64,000 nucleotides of DNA, taken from NCBI GenBank assembly GCA_020634245.1, contig JACKCC010000006.1:186001-250000 (forward strand), given 5' to 3'. The notes under the pieces were generated by a model, which was not told the DNA's origin, searched no databases, and worked only from the letters and a program-made list of their open reading frames with translations. This document shows positions 1-9,433 of this stretch, in pieces. Both the position numbers and the translations under genes were made by a program. The stretch comes from Ardenticatenaceae bacterium. Its GTDB lineage: Bacteria; Chloroflexota; Anaerolineae; Promineifilales; Promineifilaceae. Position 1 is the stretch's first letter. Every line of letters starts with the position of its first letter.

Positions 1-1
1 C

Positions 2-2746
2 CAGGTTACGGCCGTTATTCCCATCTCTGACTCATTCGTCGTTCAAGAACTACCTCCCGGCGCCGCTTTTGATGCCGGGCGGATCACCTGGTCCATTGGC
101 CAGATTCCTGCCAACGGATCTTTATCCGCTTCCATTACGTTGCAAAGCCCGTACACCTATATCGATGCCATTTTCGGCAGCTACTACATCGAAGCCCAGG
201 GACGGCTGCGCAGTTATGGGCCGCCGCAGATTGTCAGCGTGGCCGGTGGATCAATTCCCATCGGTACGGCGCGCGGACTGGTGGGTAGCACCGTCACCGT
301 TGAAGGCGTGGCCACGATGTACACCGGCGGCTTTTTTGCCGGTAGCACCGGCACGAAATTCTACATGCAAGACGAAACCGGCGGCGTCCAGGTTTACGTC
401 CCCGGCGGCATTGACGACATTCACGTCAATCTGGGCGACACGGTACGCGTAACTGGCCAGATTCAACTGTACCGCGATTCCATCGAACTGGTTCCGCTTG
501 ATTTTGCCAACGATATCGAGATGGTAGAGACCGGCGGCGAGCCGTTAGAACCCTTGCCAGTTGACATGGCTGCCCTCCTGAGCGACGGCTCGATTTTGGG
601 CCAGTTAGTAACGATTGAAGGCACAGCCACGCGCATCGAAGAGTTCAGTTACTCCTACGAAATGGACATCGCCGATGATGCCGGCAACACGATTTTGCTG
701 TACATCGACAAATTGACAGAGATGTCGGTCGAGCCGTTTGACGTGGGCCAGCCCTACCGGGTGACGGGCATCAACGAGTTTTACAACGGCCAGCACCAGC
801 TTTACCCGCGCATCCAGAGCGACATCAGCCCGATTTATCCACCAGCGCTGCTGCTCGATTTGAGCGCGCCCAACAGCGTGGCGGTGGGGGAGATGATGAC
901 GGTGACGGTCACGGCCGTTAACCACACCACCGCCCCGCTCACCAACCTGCAAATCCGCACCAATCCGCCGCAGGGAGCCGCGCTCGACGAAATTCTGGAC
1001 GGCGGCATTCTTGAGAGCGGCACGATTTTCTGGAACATTGCCGAATTGGCCGGTGATGGCGGGACTGTTTCCGTCAGCTACCGGGTCACGGCCGATATGG
1101 CCGAAGGCGGCCAGATCACCATCGCCCCGGCCGAAGCGACGGCCGACCAATGGCCGGAACCGGCCACAACCGATGCCTTCCTGACCTTTGTTGGCGTGGG
1201 CGTGCCCATTTGGGCCATCCAGGGCGACGGGATGCAGTCGCCTTACGTGCGTAGCGAAGCGACGACGGTGGGGGTGGTCACGGCCGTATTCCCCGACCTG
1301 GGTGGTTTCTGGCTGCAAACGCTGGACCCGGATGGCAATCCGGCCACCTCCGATGGTTTGTTTGTGTTGTTAGACGAGGCCGGCGTGGACGTAGCCGAAG
1401 GCGATTTGCTGCAAATCACCGGCCGGGTGCGCGAAATCTCCGGCCAGACAACCCTTGATCCGCAAACGCCGGAGGATATTGTCGAACTGGGTACAGACTA
1501 TACCGGCGCAGTCGAACCGGTGGCTTACGATCCGCCACAGGATGTGGCCGAGGCGCTGGCTTACAACGAGTCGTTGGAGGGTATGCTGGTGGTGGTGGAT
1601 ACGGCCGTTGCCGTTGCCCCCACCACCCAATACGGCGAATACGCCCTCGTCGCCGACAAATGGGGCGTGGACAGCGTCCGCCGTACCGATGCCGTTGGCT
1701 ACCTCATCCAGGTTGACGATGGCTCCTCGGTGGCTCATCAGGATGCTTCCACCCTGCCTTACACGGTGACGAAGGGCGATGAGGTAACGAATCTGGTCGG
1801 GCCGCTGGCGTTTACCTTTGACAATTACAAGATTGAGCCAATTGCTGTGCCGGAGATTGTGGTGGGGGAACGGCCGTTGCCCCAGCTAGCAGAAGCCGGC
1901 CCCGACCAGTTCAGCATCGCCACCTTCAACACCGAAAACTTCTTCGACGACCGCGATCCCAACCCCGACGACCCACCGCGCCCAACCGCAGAGGAATACG
2001 CCCTCAAGCTGCACAAAGTGGCCGAGGCCATCGTGGCCATGGGCGCGCCGACCATCGTTGGCTTGCAGGAAGTGGAAAACATCGAGGTCTTGGAAGCGTT
2101 AGTCGCTCAAGAGGAATTGGTTGCTTATGGTTACGAACCGTACCTCATCGAAGGCTTCGATTCGCGGGGGATTGACGTGGGCTACATCGTCCGCGGCGAC
2201 CGGGCAGCGGTGGAAAGCGTCGAGTCCTATCCCGCGCCCGATGAATTGACCAGCCGCCCGCCGCTGGCCATCCAGGTCACGGTTCATCTGGAGGGCGGCG
2301 ACCAGACGGTGTACGTCCTCAACAACCATTTCACCTCGCTCTCGGCCGGTGAAGAAGCGACGGAACCCATCCGCACGGCCCAGGCGGCCTGGAACGTGTC
2401 CGTCATGGAGCAGATTCAGGTCGATGATCCGGCGGCGCAGTTTGTGGTGTTGGGCGACTTGAACTCGTTTTACCAGACACTGCCCATCGACACGCTGCAA
2501 GAAGGCGGCCTGCGCCACGTCTACGAATGGTTTGGCGATGCGCCGCTGCCCTACACCTACATCTTTGAAGGCCGGACGCAGACGTTGGATCACATCCTGA
2601 TGTCGGATTCACTGTTTGGCCATTTGGCCTCGGTGCGGACCGCACCCATCGACGCCGATTACCCTATCCCCAACCCGGACGACGCCACGGCCCGCCGCGT
2701 CTCGGATCATGATCCGTTGATTGCTGTTTTCTCGTTTGGGAATTGA
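2..2746 (+). CDS. Secreted nuclease-like multidomain protein (5' end outside window)
   Basis: The reading frame is open to the left edge, so the gene starts upstream; 914 codons are visible. The order seen is a DUF11-like beta-sandwich tail, an OB-fold-like nucleic-acid domain (around window residues 60-160), a second OB-like stretch, a DUF11-like domain around 265-370 and a C-terminal endonuclease/exonuclease/phosphatase domain from about residue 635. The last carries the family hallmarks ATFNTENFF, GLQEVEN, LNNHFTS, LGDLNSF and SDHDPLIAVF, which supply the metal-binding and catalytic Asn, Glu, Asp and His. The arrangement resembles extracellular nucleases of the ExeM/NucH type, probably secreted for DNA degradation. 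The substrate and anchoring cannot be decided because the N-terminus is missing. A perfect hairpin terminator follows the stop. Confidence 0.8.
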   Translation, partial: QVTAVIPISDSFVVQELPPGAAFDAGRITWSIGQIPANGSLSASITLQSPYTYIDAIFGSYYIEAQGRLRSYGPPQIVSVAGGSIPIGTARGLVGSTVTVEGVATMYTGGFFAGSTGTKFYMQDETGGVQVYVPGGIDDIHVNLGDTVRVTGQIQLYRDSIELVPLDFANDIEMVETGGEPLEPLPVDMAALLSDGSILGQLVTIEGTATRIEEFSYSYEMDIADDAGNTILLYIDKLTEMSVEPFDVGQPYRVTGINEFYNGQHQLYPRIQSDISPIYPPALLLDLSAPNSVAVGEMMTVTVTAVNHTTAPLTNLQIRTNPPQGAALDEILDGGILESGTIFWNIAELAGDGGTVSVSYRVTADMAEGGQITIAPAEATADQWPEPATTDAFLTFVGVGVPIWAIQGDGMQSPYVRSEATTVGVVTAVFPDLGGFWLQTLDPDGNPATSDGLFVLLDEAGVDVAEGDLLQITGRVREISGQTTLDPQTPEDIVELGTDYTGAVEPVAYDPPQDVAEALAYNESLEGMLVVVDTAVAVAPTTQYGEYALVADKWGVDSVRRTDAVGYLIQVDDGSSVAHQDASTLPYTVTKGDEVTNLVGPLAFTFDNYKIEPIAVPEIVVGERPLPQLAEAGPDQFSIATFNTENFFDDRDPNPDDPPRPTAEEYALKLHKVAEAIVAMGAPTIVGLQEVENIEVLEALVAQEELVAYGYEPYLIEGFDSRGIDVGYIVRGDRAAVESVESYPAPDELTSRPPLAIQVTVHLEGGDQTVYVLNNHFTSLSAGEEATEPIRTAQAAWNVSVMEQIQVDDPAAQFVVLGDLNSFYQTLPIDTLQEGGLRHVYEWFGDAPLPYTYIFEGRTQTLDHILMSDSLFGHLASVRTAPIDADYPIPNPDDATARRVSDHDPLIAVFSFGN

Positions 2747-2753
2747 TTACTCG

Positions 2754-2790
2754 AGGTGACAGGCACTTCCAAAGTGCCTGTCACCTGTTT
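2754..2790 (+). terminator. Intrinsic terminator hairpin, 15-bp perfect stem
   Basis: The arms 2754-2768 and 2772-2786 pair perfectly around a 3-nt loop and are followed by GTTT. The hairpin sits 8 nt after the nuclease-like stop codon and before the oppositely oriented lipoprotein gene, so it probably serves both. Its GTGACAGGCAC core resembles words in hairpins near 35.2 kb and 21.4 kb. Confidence 0.75.
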
Positions 2791-2845
2791 GGAGCGAGGA
2801 TAACGGCCGTTCCCCCTCAATTTCATCACGAACGGCCAGGCTTGA

Positions 2846-4408
2846 TTATTCTGTCGCAATTAGTTTAGATTCTGCCGAACCAATCTTGAACTGCCAAAGC
2901 GCTTGATTGCCCAAGTTGAAGTAGAAGCTGCTTGAATCAGGCAGCCAGGTAAAATTATCAAATGCTTCCACTGAAGTGGTAACCTGAATGAGGTTGGGAA
3001 GATTGCTGTCCAAATGCCATACGTAAAGGTAACTGGCTCCAATTGATTCATCCAGAGCGTTGAAGGCGAAATATTGGCCATCCGGGCTCCACTTTCCGTC
3101 TTTGAAAGAAAAATTGTAGGGCGGCACAAAGACTTTATTTGCTGTTCCATCAAGTGGCCAATAGATGAGTTGGTTTGTCCCATCATCCAACGATTGAGTG
3201 GCTACGAGACCGCCGGTAGGTCGCCAATCTAACACCAGGCCGTTTTCTAGTTGGCCGTAGGTACGGCCGTTTTGATCGATAACATATAACCTCCCCAAAT
3301 TGAAAGCTGGGTAATCATCCCATGGTCCCCGGTTAAAGCTAATAAATTTATTGTCTGGTGAAATTTGGGGAGCGATGAAGCGAAAATAATCATTATTTGG
3401 CGCGTTTTGCGGTTCCCAGATGATCGTGAAATCTCTGGACACAATGTCAATTTTTGCTAAACCGGTGGTTGAAGATACTCCTCCACTATAACCGGCGTCA
3501 ATGATAAATCCTCTGTTTGGGGTGATTGCAAATAGCCCCGCGGCCGTTCCCCAGGGTTCGTCCCACAGGCTTTGACCTGTGTAGTCATAAGCTGCAATCA
3601 TTTTGCATGGTGCCCCGCAATGAGTGATTATCAAAAAGTTTGTGTCTGTAACTGAGAGGATCCTGTCTCTTTGGGCATCGAATTGATCATTAAGCAAATC
3701 TATGGATCTTTTTTCTAAATCAACAAGGGAAATCGTTGCAAAGTATTCCGCGTGTTCCTCTTCATAAGGGACTAAACCGAAAAACAAGATTCTATTGCTG
3801 TCAGGAAGCCATTTGATGTAATCAGTTTGGGGATAAGCCGCAGGATAAACATATGGAGGTGTTGGAAAATCTACAATTTGTTCAGCCAGGGAAAAGTTTA
3901 TATTTTCACTGGATAGCCATATACGATGATCATTTACCGATGCTCCACGTCCAGGAGCGGAATTAGAAGTGTACAGAAGCTTTGTGCCATCAGGGGACCA
4001 AACGGCCGTTTCGACAAATGAATCCATTGCCTGAAACTCATTTGAACCAGTTTTTGATTCCACGTATAAAACCTGATCCTGAATATAGGCCAATTGACCC
4101 AAACTACTCAAGATAGGAAGCGAGATGCCTGGAATCGGAGTTGCGGTTGGAGTTAAGGTTGGTGATTGTGGGAAATTCGATGGCTCTGTGGCTGTTGAAT
4201 CGATGATTTCTGTAGTTGTTTCGATTGTTGGAGTTATGGTTTGATCAAAGGCTGTTGACTGTGGCGGGGCGGGTGGAATTGGAGTTGCTAACGGCCGTTC
4301 CCCCTCCACCGTCTCCGTTTCTACAATTTGCGGGGCGGGGGTAGGTTTGGCAACGGCCGTGCATGCTGCCAACATAATCCCCACAAATAAAATCCACCAT
4401 CTGGACAT
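2846..4408 (-). CDS. Lipoprotein with WD40/TolB-like beta-propeller
   Basis: A 520-residue exported lipoprotein. The N-terminus is a short charged start, a hydrophobic core and a lipobox ending LAAC at residue 16. A Pro/Thr/Glu-rich linker follows to about residue 95, then repeated propeller blades with the WSPDGTKL, LPDSNRI, ISPDNKF and WSPDGQYFAFN motifs typical of PD40/TolB-like repeats. It probably faces the outside of the membrane as a binding or scaffold protein; no catalytic motif is seen. The ATG is supported by GGGAGG 5 nt upstream. The gene is visibly AT-richer than its neighbours yet carries four copies of the ACGGCCGT word. The specific role is unknown. Confidence 0.75.
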   Translation of the reverse strand: MSRWWILFVGIMLAACTAVAKPTPAPQIVETETVEGERPLATPIPPAPPQSTAFDQTITPTIETTTEIIDSTATEPSNFPQSPTLTPTATPIPGISLPILSSLGQLAYIQDQVLYVESKTGSNEFQAMDSFVETAVWSPDGTKLLYTSNSAPGRGASVNDHRIWLSSENINFSLAEQIVDFPTPPYVYPAAYPQTDYIKWLPDSNRILFFGLVPYEEEHAEYFATISLVDLEKRSIDLLNDQFDAQRDRILSVTDTNFLIITHCGAPCKMIAAYDYTGQSLWDEPWGTAAGLFAITPNRGFIIDAGYSGGVSSTTGLAKIDIVSRDFTIIWEPQNAPNNDYFRFIAPQISPDNKFISFNRGPWDDYPAFNLGRLYVIDQNGRTYGQLENGLVLDWRPTGGLVATQSLDDGTNQLIYWPLDGTANKVFVPPYNFSFKDGKWSPDGQYFAFNALDESIGASYLYVWHLDSNLPNLIQVTTSVEAFDNFTWLPDSSSFYFNLGNQALWQFKIGSAESKLIATE

Positions 4409-4444
4409 CGTTGCCTCCCTATGAAAAACGACATATAAAGTGCA

Positions 4445-4479
4445 GACCCTTCGGGTTTAGGGAACCCGAAGGGTCTTTT
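4445..4479. terminator. Hairpin between argG and the lipoprotein gene
   Basis: A perfect 13-bp stem (4445-4457 with 4463-4475) with a 5-nt loop. TTTT follows on the plus strand; on the minus strand, the direction of argG transcription, only a weak TTTA follows. It lies about 75 nt past the argG stop, so it most likely ends the argG transcript or works in both directions. Confidence 0.55.
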
Positions 4480-4552
4480 AGCAGCTTCATTCCGAGGGGA
4501 GTGTTGCTCTGGCCAGCATCACGTTTCACGCAGCGATTATCTGCCAGGCATA

Positions 4553-5890
4553 CTATTCTTCACTATCCCCCGCGGCCAACTGGCCCAAGTTAGCCCCGCC
4601 GGGCAAAATATCCACACTGGCATAGATCGCCAGCTTGTGGCGCGTATCGGCAATATCCAAATTCCGCATCGTTAACTGCCCAATCCGGTCAATCGGATTA
4701 AAGGCTTCATCTTCCACCCGCTCCATTGAGAGCCGTTCCGGGTGATAAGTTAGATTGGGGCTTTCCGTGTTGAGGATGGAGTAGTCATCGCCGCGTCGTA
4801 GTTCCATCGTCACCGTGCCGGTGACAGCTTTGCCAACCCACGTTTGCAAACTATCACGCAGCATCAAGGATTGCGAATCAAACCAGCGACCTTCATACAA
4901 CAGCCGCCCTAAACGACGGCCTGACACGCGATATTGGTCAATGGTGTCCTCATTGTGAATACCCGCAATCAGGCGATCATAGGCAATGTACAGCAAAGCC
5001 ATGCCCGGCGCTTCATAAATTCCCCGGCTTTTGGCCTCGATAATGCGGTTTTCTATTTGATCCGACATGCCCAATCCATGACGGCCGCCTACTTTGTTAG
5101 CTTCATCTAATAAAGCCACATGGTTAGCAAAGTTTTGCCCGTTAATCAGGGTGGGTAAACCTTCTTCAAACGTCACACTGACTTCTTCGGCTTTAATTTC
5201 CACTGCCGGGTCCCAGAATTTGACGCCCATGATGGGTTCGACAATCTTCATGCTGCGGTCTAAAAATTCCAGGTCTTTGGCTTCGTGGGTGGCTCCCAGC
5301 ATGTTGGCATCTGTCGAGTAGGCTTTCTCCTTACTGGCCCGATAGACAAATTCATGCTCGATCAAAAATTCGCTCATCTCTTTACGGCCGCCCAATTCAT
5401 GGACAAAAACTTGGTCCAGCCATGGTTTATAAATGCGCAAATTTTTATTGGCCAGGAGACCATAACGATAAAAACGTTCAATATCATTGCCTTTGTAGGT
5501 GGAACCATCGCCCCAAATTTCTACACCATCTCGCTTCATGGCCTGTACCAAAACCGTGCCGGTCACGGCGCGTCCCAGCGGGGTGGTATTGAAGTAGGTT
5601 TTGCCGGCCACCGATTGGTGGAACGCGCCGCACATAAGGGCGACCAGTCCTTCATGCACCAACAGTTCGCGGCAATCTACAATGCGGGCTTCCTCCGCGC
5701 CATACATTTTGGCGCGCCTGGCAATGTCATCAAAATCATCTTCGTCAGGTTGGCCCAAATTGGCAGTGTAGGCATAAGGAATTGCCCCTTTTTGCCGCAT
5801 CCAGGCGATGGCGGCCGATGTGTCTAAACCGCCGGAGAACGCTATGCCGACTTTTTCGCCGACAGGGAGGGAGAGGAGTATATTTTTCAT
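4553..5890 (-). CDS. argG: Argininosuccinate synthase
   Basis: Makes argininosuccinate from citrulline, aspartate and ATP in arginine biosynthesis (cytoplasmic). The 445 residues match the longer E. coli-type ArgG (about 447 residues) nearly end to end. Seen in the protein: the P-loop-like ATP motif AFSGGLDTS near residue 20, TANLGQPDEDDF, the GDGSTYKGNDIERFYRYG stretch, EKAYSTDANMLGATHEAKDLE and GRHGLGMSDQIENRIIEAKS. It stands alone here, with no argH or other arg gene beside it. Promoter spacing (see 5899-5927) predicts a leaderless mRNA, and no Shine-Dalgarno is seen. Identity is secure from sequence similarity I recognise. Confidence 0.97.
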   Translation of the reverse strand: MKNILLSLPVGEKVGIAFSGGLDTSAAIAWMRQKGAIPYAYTANLGQPDEDDFDDIARRAKMYGAEEARIVDCRELLVHEGLVALMCGAFHQSVAGKTYFNTTPLGRAVTGTVLVQAMKRDGVEIWGDGSTYKGNDIERFYRYGLLANKNLRIYKPWLDQVFVHELGGRKEMSEFLIEHEFVYRASKEKAYSTDANMLGATHEAKDLEFLDRSMKIVEPIMGVKFWDPAVEIKAEEVSVTFEEGLPTLINGQNFANHVALLDEANKVGGRHGLGMSDQIENRIIEAKSRGIYEAPGMALLYIAYDRLIAGIHNEDTIDQYRVSGRRLGRLLYEGRWFDSQSLMLRDSLQTWVGKAVTGTVTMELRRGDDYSILNTESPNLTYHPERLSMERVEDEAFNPIDRIGQLTMRNLDIADTRHKLAIYASVDILPGGANLGQLAAGDSEE

Positions 5891-5898
5891 AATGGTGA

Positions 5899-5927
5899 AT
5901 TGTACAATTACCTCATGGGTGATACAA
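5899..5927 (-). promoter_or_regulatory. Sigma70-like promoter of argG, predicted leaderless
   Basis: On the minus strand TTGTAT (5922-5927), a 17-bp spacer and TACAAT (5899-5904) lie only 8 nt before the ATG at 5890. Transcription would start at or within 1-2 nt of the start codon. Confidence 0.6.
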
Positions 5928-5936
5928 GAAGTCGGG

Positions 5937-6003
5937 GTGTGGGGGTGAAGGGGTGCAAGGGTGAAGGGGGTAACTACGCAACCTCGTCACTTCGCTACCC
6001 CGC
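5937..6003. repeat. G-rich quasi-periodic intergenic repeat
   Basis: The spacer between argG and phnE is a run of GGGTGAAGG-like words followed by CACTTCGCTACCCC. The same word order recurs at about 48830-48905. No gene is seen in it. Confidence 0.6.
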
Positions 6004-6005
6004 CC

Positions 6006-7571
6006 TCAAATAATCCGTGTGCGAACACGGGCGCTGACGTAATCCAGTGCCGAGACGACGATGGCGATGGCCAGCATCATCACGCTGGCCTCGCGGTAAC
6101 GCAGCAGGCGAATGCTCTGGCTCAACAAGAATCCAATCCCGCCGCCGCCAACAAAGCCGATGATGGTGGACATGCGCACGTTGATGTCCCAGCGGTAGAG
6201 GGTGTAGGCGATATAGGGTGGAATGATTTGGGGGATGACGCCAAAGACGACCATTTGCAGCCGACTGGCTCCGGTTGACAGAATTGCCTCGATTGGCCCT
6301 TCGCTGATGCCTTCGATTTGTTCGGAGAACAACTTGCCCAGGGCGGCGATGGTATGCAGCGTCAGGGCCATGACGCCGGCAAACGGCCCCAGCCCAACCC
6401 AAACGACGAAGACGATGGCCATGATCAACGGTTCGATGGAGCGCAGGATGTTGAAAATGCCCCGCGCGATGGTGTAGATGGCGGCGCCGATGGCAAACGG
6501 CCGTTTCGGAGTCACAAACAGCGATCCCGCCGTCGCCAATCCGGCCAAAACCAGCGCCGGCCAGAGTGTCCAATTGGCCGGGTTGTCGAATTGGTAGAGC
6601 CAGTTGAGGCCGGCCCCAATTCCATAGACGACGACAAATGTGCCCAGGAAAGTGAGAACGGCCGTTAACCCTTTCGCCGCCGTTCCCTCCATGCGCAAAA
6701 TCGCTTCCTGCCCATAGCGGCTGCCCAGGGTCACTGCCACCAGGGCGGTCAACAAAGCCACAAACGCTGGCAGCATCAGCGTCAGCAAATCAGAAACGAC
6801 CACCACGAAATTGCCCAAAAATCTGAAATTCAGCGAAAACGGACCCAGTGGTACAGCGGCAGCATCCAGAACCTGGGTCAACCACGTACCGGCCTCTTCA
6901 GCCAGGTGTGCCAAAACAAACAGGCCGAACAAACCCAGCAAAACAATCAGTACCAATTTACCGATGACCAGCGCTGCTGTTCCAGACGAGCGTTTTTGCT
7001 CCGAGACAATCGGCGGACCAAATCGCAGCAGCAGCCAGATGCCGGCCCCGGCCACCACCAGTATGACAATACCCAACCCGGCTTGCTGCCCGAAATTAGC
7101 CGCCAGATTGCTCATCAATCGTGCCCCAAGCAGTCCTAAACCACCGCCTACAGGCAGCAATGTCAGCGCCAGCATGAAACTGGCCAGCGGCGCTGTTACC
7201 TCCAGCATCAAGTTGCGTGCCGCCAAAAATGAAGCGGGTATGGCCAGTAAAGTGCCAATCGTCGTTGCCAGAAGAGCCATGAAAATTGTTTCAACGATCA
7301 GGTTGATGGTATTGACGGTGGTCTCTGTCAGGCTGAATGCTTCAGTTTGTGGCTCGAACAACGGATCAATTAAATCTGGATTGGTTAGATCGGGATCTGC
7401 GAGCAACCGTAAAACACCGATGAGCTGCGTTTGCCTGTTTTCCGAGCGCAGTTTTTCCAGGTCGATTTCCGTTACACGCACGGCAACGGCATAAACCAGA
7501 AAAATAATGACGAAGGCGAGGAATGTTTGGGTCGCTTTTCTGGTGGGTGATGGAGTTGTTTCTGCTTTCAT
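6006..7571 (-). CDS. phnE: Phosphonate-type ABC transporter permease, long form (PhnE-like)
   Basis: Membrane permease of the PhnCDE family (phosphonate or phosphite import). The N-terminal membrane segment (residues about 16-33) is followed by a short loop; the PhnE core begins near residue 90 with IGTLLAIPASFLAARNL, and the rest of the core runs from about 373 (FNILRSIEPL, VGLGPFAGVMAL, the EAILSTGASRLQ coupling helix, YRWDINVR, VGGGGIG) to the end. About 250 residues with several membrane segments separate the two halves, so it is about twice the usual length (about 260). ATG at 7571 is preferred over an upstream GTG at 7595 because GGA precedes it. Last gene of phnD-phnC-phnE-phnE. Substrate is not proven; no C-P lyase genes are in the window. 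Confidence 0.85.
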   Translation of the reverse strand: MKAETTPSPTRKATQTFLAFVIIFLVYAVAVRVTEIDLEKLRSENRQTQLIGVLRLLADPDLTNPDLIDPLFEPQTEAFSLTETTVNTINLIVETIFMALLATTIGTLLAIPASFLAARNLMLEVTAPLASFMLALTLLPVGGGLGLLGARLMSNLAANFGQQAGLGIVILVVAGAGIWLLLRFGPPIVSEQKRSSGTAALVIGKLVLIVLLGLFGLFVLAHLAEEAGTWLTQVLDAAAVPLGPFSLNFRFLGNFVVVVSDLLTLMLPAFVALLTALVAVTLGSRYGQEAILRMEGTAAKGLTAVLTFLGTFVVVYGIGAGLNWLYQFDNPANWTLWPALVLAGLATAGSLFVTPKRPFAIGAAIYTIARGIFNILRSIEPLIMAIVFVVWVGLGPFAGVMALTLHTIAALGKLFSEQIEGISEGPIEAILSTGASRLQMVVFGVIPQIIPPYIAYTLYRWDINVRMSTIIGFVGGGGIGFLLSQSIRLLRYREASVMMLAIAIVVSALDYVSARVRTRII

Positions 7572-7586
7572 ATTTCCAATCTTTAG

Positions 7587-7638
7587 GTAAGCCACAAAAA
7601 GTTTTTTGATGAAAAACGTACGTTTTTTTGTGGGTTAC
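7587..7638 (-). terminator. Hairpin between the two phnE genes
   Basis: Near-perfect arms 7587-7600 and 7625-7638 (one mismatch) enclose an inner palindrome AAAAACGTACGTTTTT at 7611-7626. It lies in the 121-nt gap between phnE copies and may attenuate or protect the transcript. The outer arm overlaps the alternative GTG start of the downstream phnE, which argues for the ATG at 7571. Confidence 0.45.
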
Positions 7639-7692
7639 TCAGGGAAAACGGAAGAATCATCGTTCTCTTAATTCAAACGATTTCCCCGTTTC

Positions 7693-9363
7693 CTAAATAA
7701 TCCGGCTGCGAATGCGGGCGCTGACATTATCTAAAATGGTTACCACGATGGCGATGGCGATAACCATAACGCTGGCTTTGGAGTATTCAGTCAGGTTGAT
7801 GGTCCGGTTCAACACCAGGCCGATGCCGCCGCCGCCTACAAAGCCGATGATCGTTGACATACGCACGTTAATGTCCCAGCGATAGAAAATATAGGCGATG
7901 TAGTGAGGCGTGATTTGGGGTACGACGGCATAAAGGATGGTCTGCACCTGGTTGGCACCGGTTGCTGTAACCGCTTCGACCGGTCCCTCATCGATATTTT
8001 CTACTTCTTCGGAGAATAATTTGCCCAGGTCGGCGACGGAGTTTAGTGTCAGGGCCATAATGCCGGCAAAGGGGCCTAACCCGACCCAAACGACGAAGAC
8101 AAAGCCCATCATCAAAGGTTCGATGGATCGCAGGGCGTTGAAGGAAGTGCGGGTGACGTTGTAGATGACCAATCCGATAGGGTAATGGTATTTGGCGGGC
8201 AGGCGCAGGGTTAACAAACCGGTGATGCCGCCCAATATCAGACCCGGAATGGCAAATGCACGAAGTTGGGCTGCCGTTGTTTCGGGTAAAAATTCACGAA
8301 TACCGAGAACGTTCAGCCAGTTGAGGGAGTAGGCGATGGTGATGAAGAGTACGGCCGTTCCCAAAATCGTCGTCACAAATGTCAAAACCCGGTTAGGTGT
8401 GCTGGCTAACTGCATGGTCGTTCGCTGGCCAAACCGGCCGCCTAACGAGAAGGCTGCCAGGGTGCCAATCAATCCCAGCAAAAAAGGCAGCAGCAGCAAA
8501 ACAAGCTCGATGAGGACAAAAATAAAGTTGCCTACAAAGCCTAGAGAATTAAGCCCTGTTTGCAGCCCGACCAGTACCGTACTGCTTTCCCTGATGAGTG
8601 GGTTAACGGCCGTACGCCCCAGCCACCAGCCCAATCCGCCAATAAACGGAGCCAGGGTGACGCCCGACATAATACCCGATAATGGCGCTTTAACATTTTG
8701 CATCAGGTTGCGGGCGGCAATAAAGGAAAGAGGGATAGACAAAATTGTGCCAATGGTCGAGGCCATCAAGGCCATCAGGATCGTTTCTACGATTTTATCC
8801 AGCGCTTCCAGCGTTGTATCACTGAGGCTGGCAATACGGCGGCTGACGATTTCCACGATTTCAATTTTTTGCGGCTCTTCCGTCTCGCGGACATCGGGCA
8901 TGGTGAAAGTCACGTCAAATTGGCCATCTGCGCCGATTTTGAATTCAGCAACGCGCCGTGTAGTGGTTGAACCCGGCGGCAGCCAGGCGATGAGGGCGTT
9001 GGCGTTGGGTAAAAAGCCTTCACCGGTCAAGGTGATGCGATCCTGTGTCGTGCTGACGCAGTTGGGAGCCATAAGCACCTGCCGCCCTTCAATGGAAACT
9101 TGCGACCCCTTGATTTCTTCGGGGCAGGGCATGCGGATGGAAACGGCCGTTCGCCGGGTTTCAGTCTGGTAAGCAAACAAATCAGGCCGGGCCAGACTGC
9201 GCAACAAACCGATCAGGTTTTCTTGTCGTTTGGGTTCCAACGGCTCTTCCAGATTGACCTTGGTTACCTGAAGGCCATAGGCATAGAGCAGGAATACAAT
9301 GAGAATGATAACGGCCGTTTTCCACCAGGGTCGGGAACGGCCGTTTTTGTTCTTGTCACTCAT
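7693..9363 (-). CDS. phnE: Phosphonate-type ABC transporter permease with extracytoplasmic insert (PhnE-like)
   Basis: A paralogue of the neighbouring phnE, 556 residues. It shares the N-terminal membrane segment (residues about 15-32) and the ENLIGLLRSLARPDL stretch, but between that and the core it carries an extra soluble region (about 60-165) with beta-rich character (VSIEGRQVLM, GEGFLPNANALIAWLPPG, FDVTFTMPD), probably outside the membrane. The split PhnE core follows: GTILSIPLSFIAARNL, then after a long multi-membrane insertion RSIEPLMMGFVFVVWVGLG, EAVTATGANQVQ, YRWDINVRMST and VGGGGIG. It would pair with the other PhnE as a heterodimer served by PhnC. Between phnC and this gene lies a 70-nt quasi-periodic spacer. 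Confidence 0.85.
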   Translation of the reverse strand: MSDKNKNGRSRPWWKTAVIILIVFLLYAYGLQVTKVNLEEPLEPKRQENLIGLLRSLARPDLFAYQTETRRTAVSIRMPCPEEIKGSQVSIEGRQVLMAPNCVSTTQDRITLTGEGFLPNANALIAWLPPGSTTTRRVAEFKIGADGQFDVTFTMPDVRETEEPQKIEIVEIVSRRIASLSDTTLEALDKIVETILMALMASTIGTILSIPLSFIAARNLMQNVKAPLSGIMSGVTLAPFIGGLGWWLGRTAVNPLIRESSTVLVGLQTGLNSLGFVGNFIFVLIELVLLLLPFLLGLIGTLAAFSLGGRFGQRTTMQLASTPNRVLTFVTTILGTAVLFITIAYSLNWLNVLGIREFLPETTAAQLRAFAIPGLILGGITGLLTLRLPAKYHYPIGLVIYNVTRTSFNALRSIEPLMMGFVFVVWVGLGPFAGIMALTLNSVADLGKLFSEEVENIDEGPVEAVTATGANQVQTILYAVVPQITPHYIAYIFYRWDINVRMSTIIGFVGGGGIGLVLNRTINLTEYSKASVMVIAIAIVVTILDNVSARIRSRII

Positions 9364-9433
9364 AAAGCTGTCCAGTTGTTAGCTGCTGGTCGTTGGTTGC
9401 TAGTCTTTCCAGCTACCAGGCGCTAGCCGCCAA

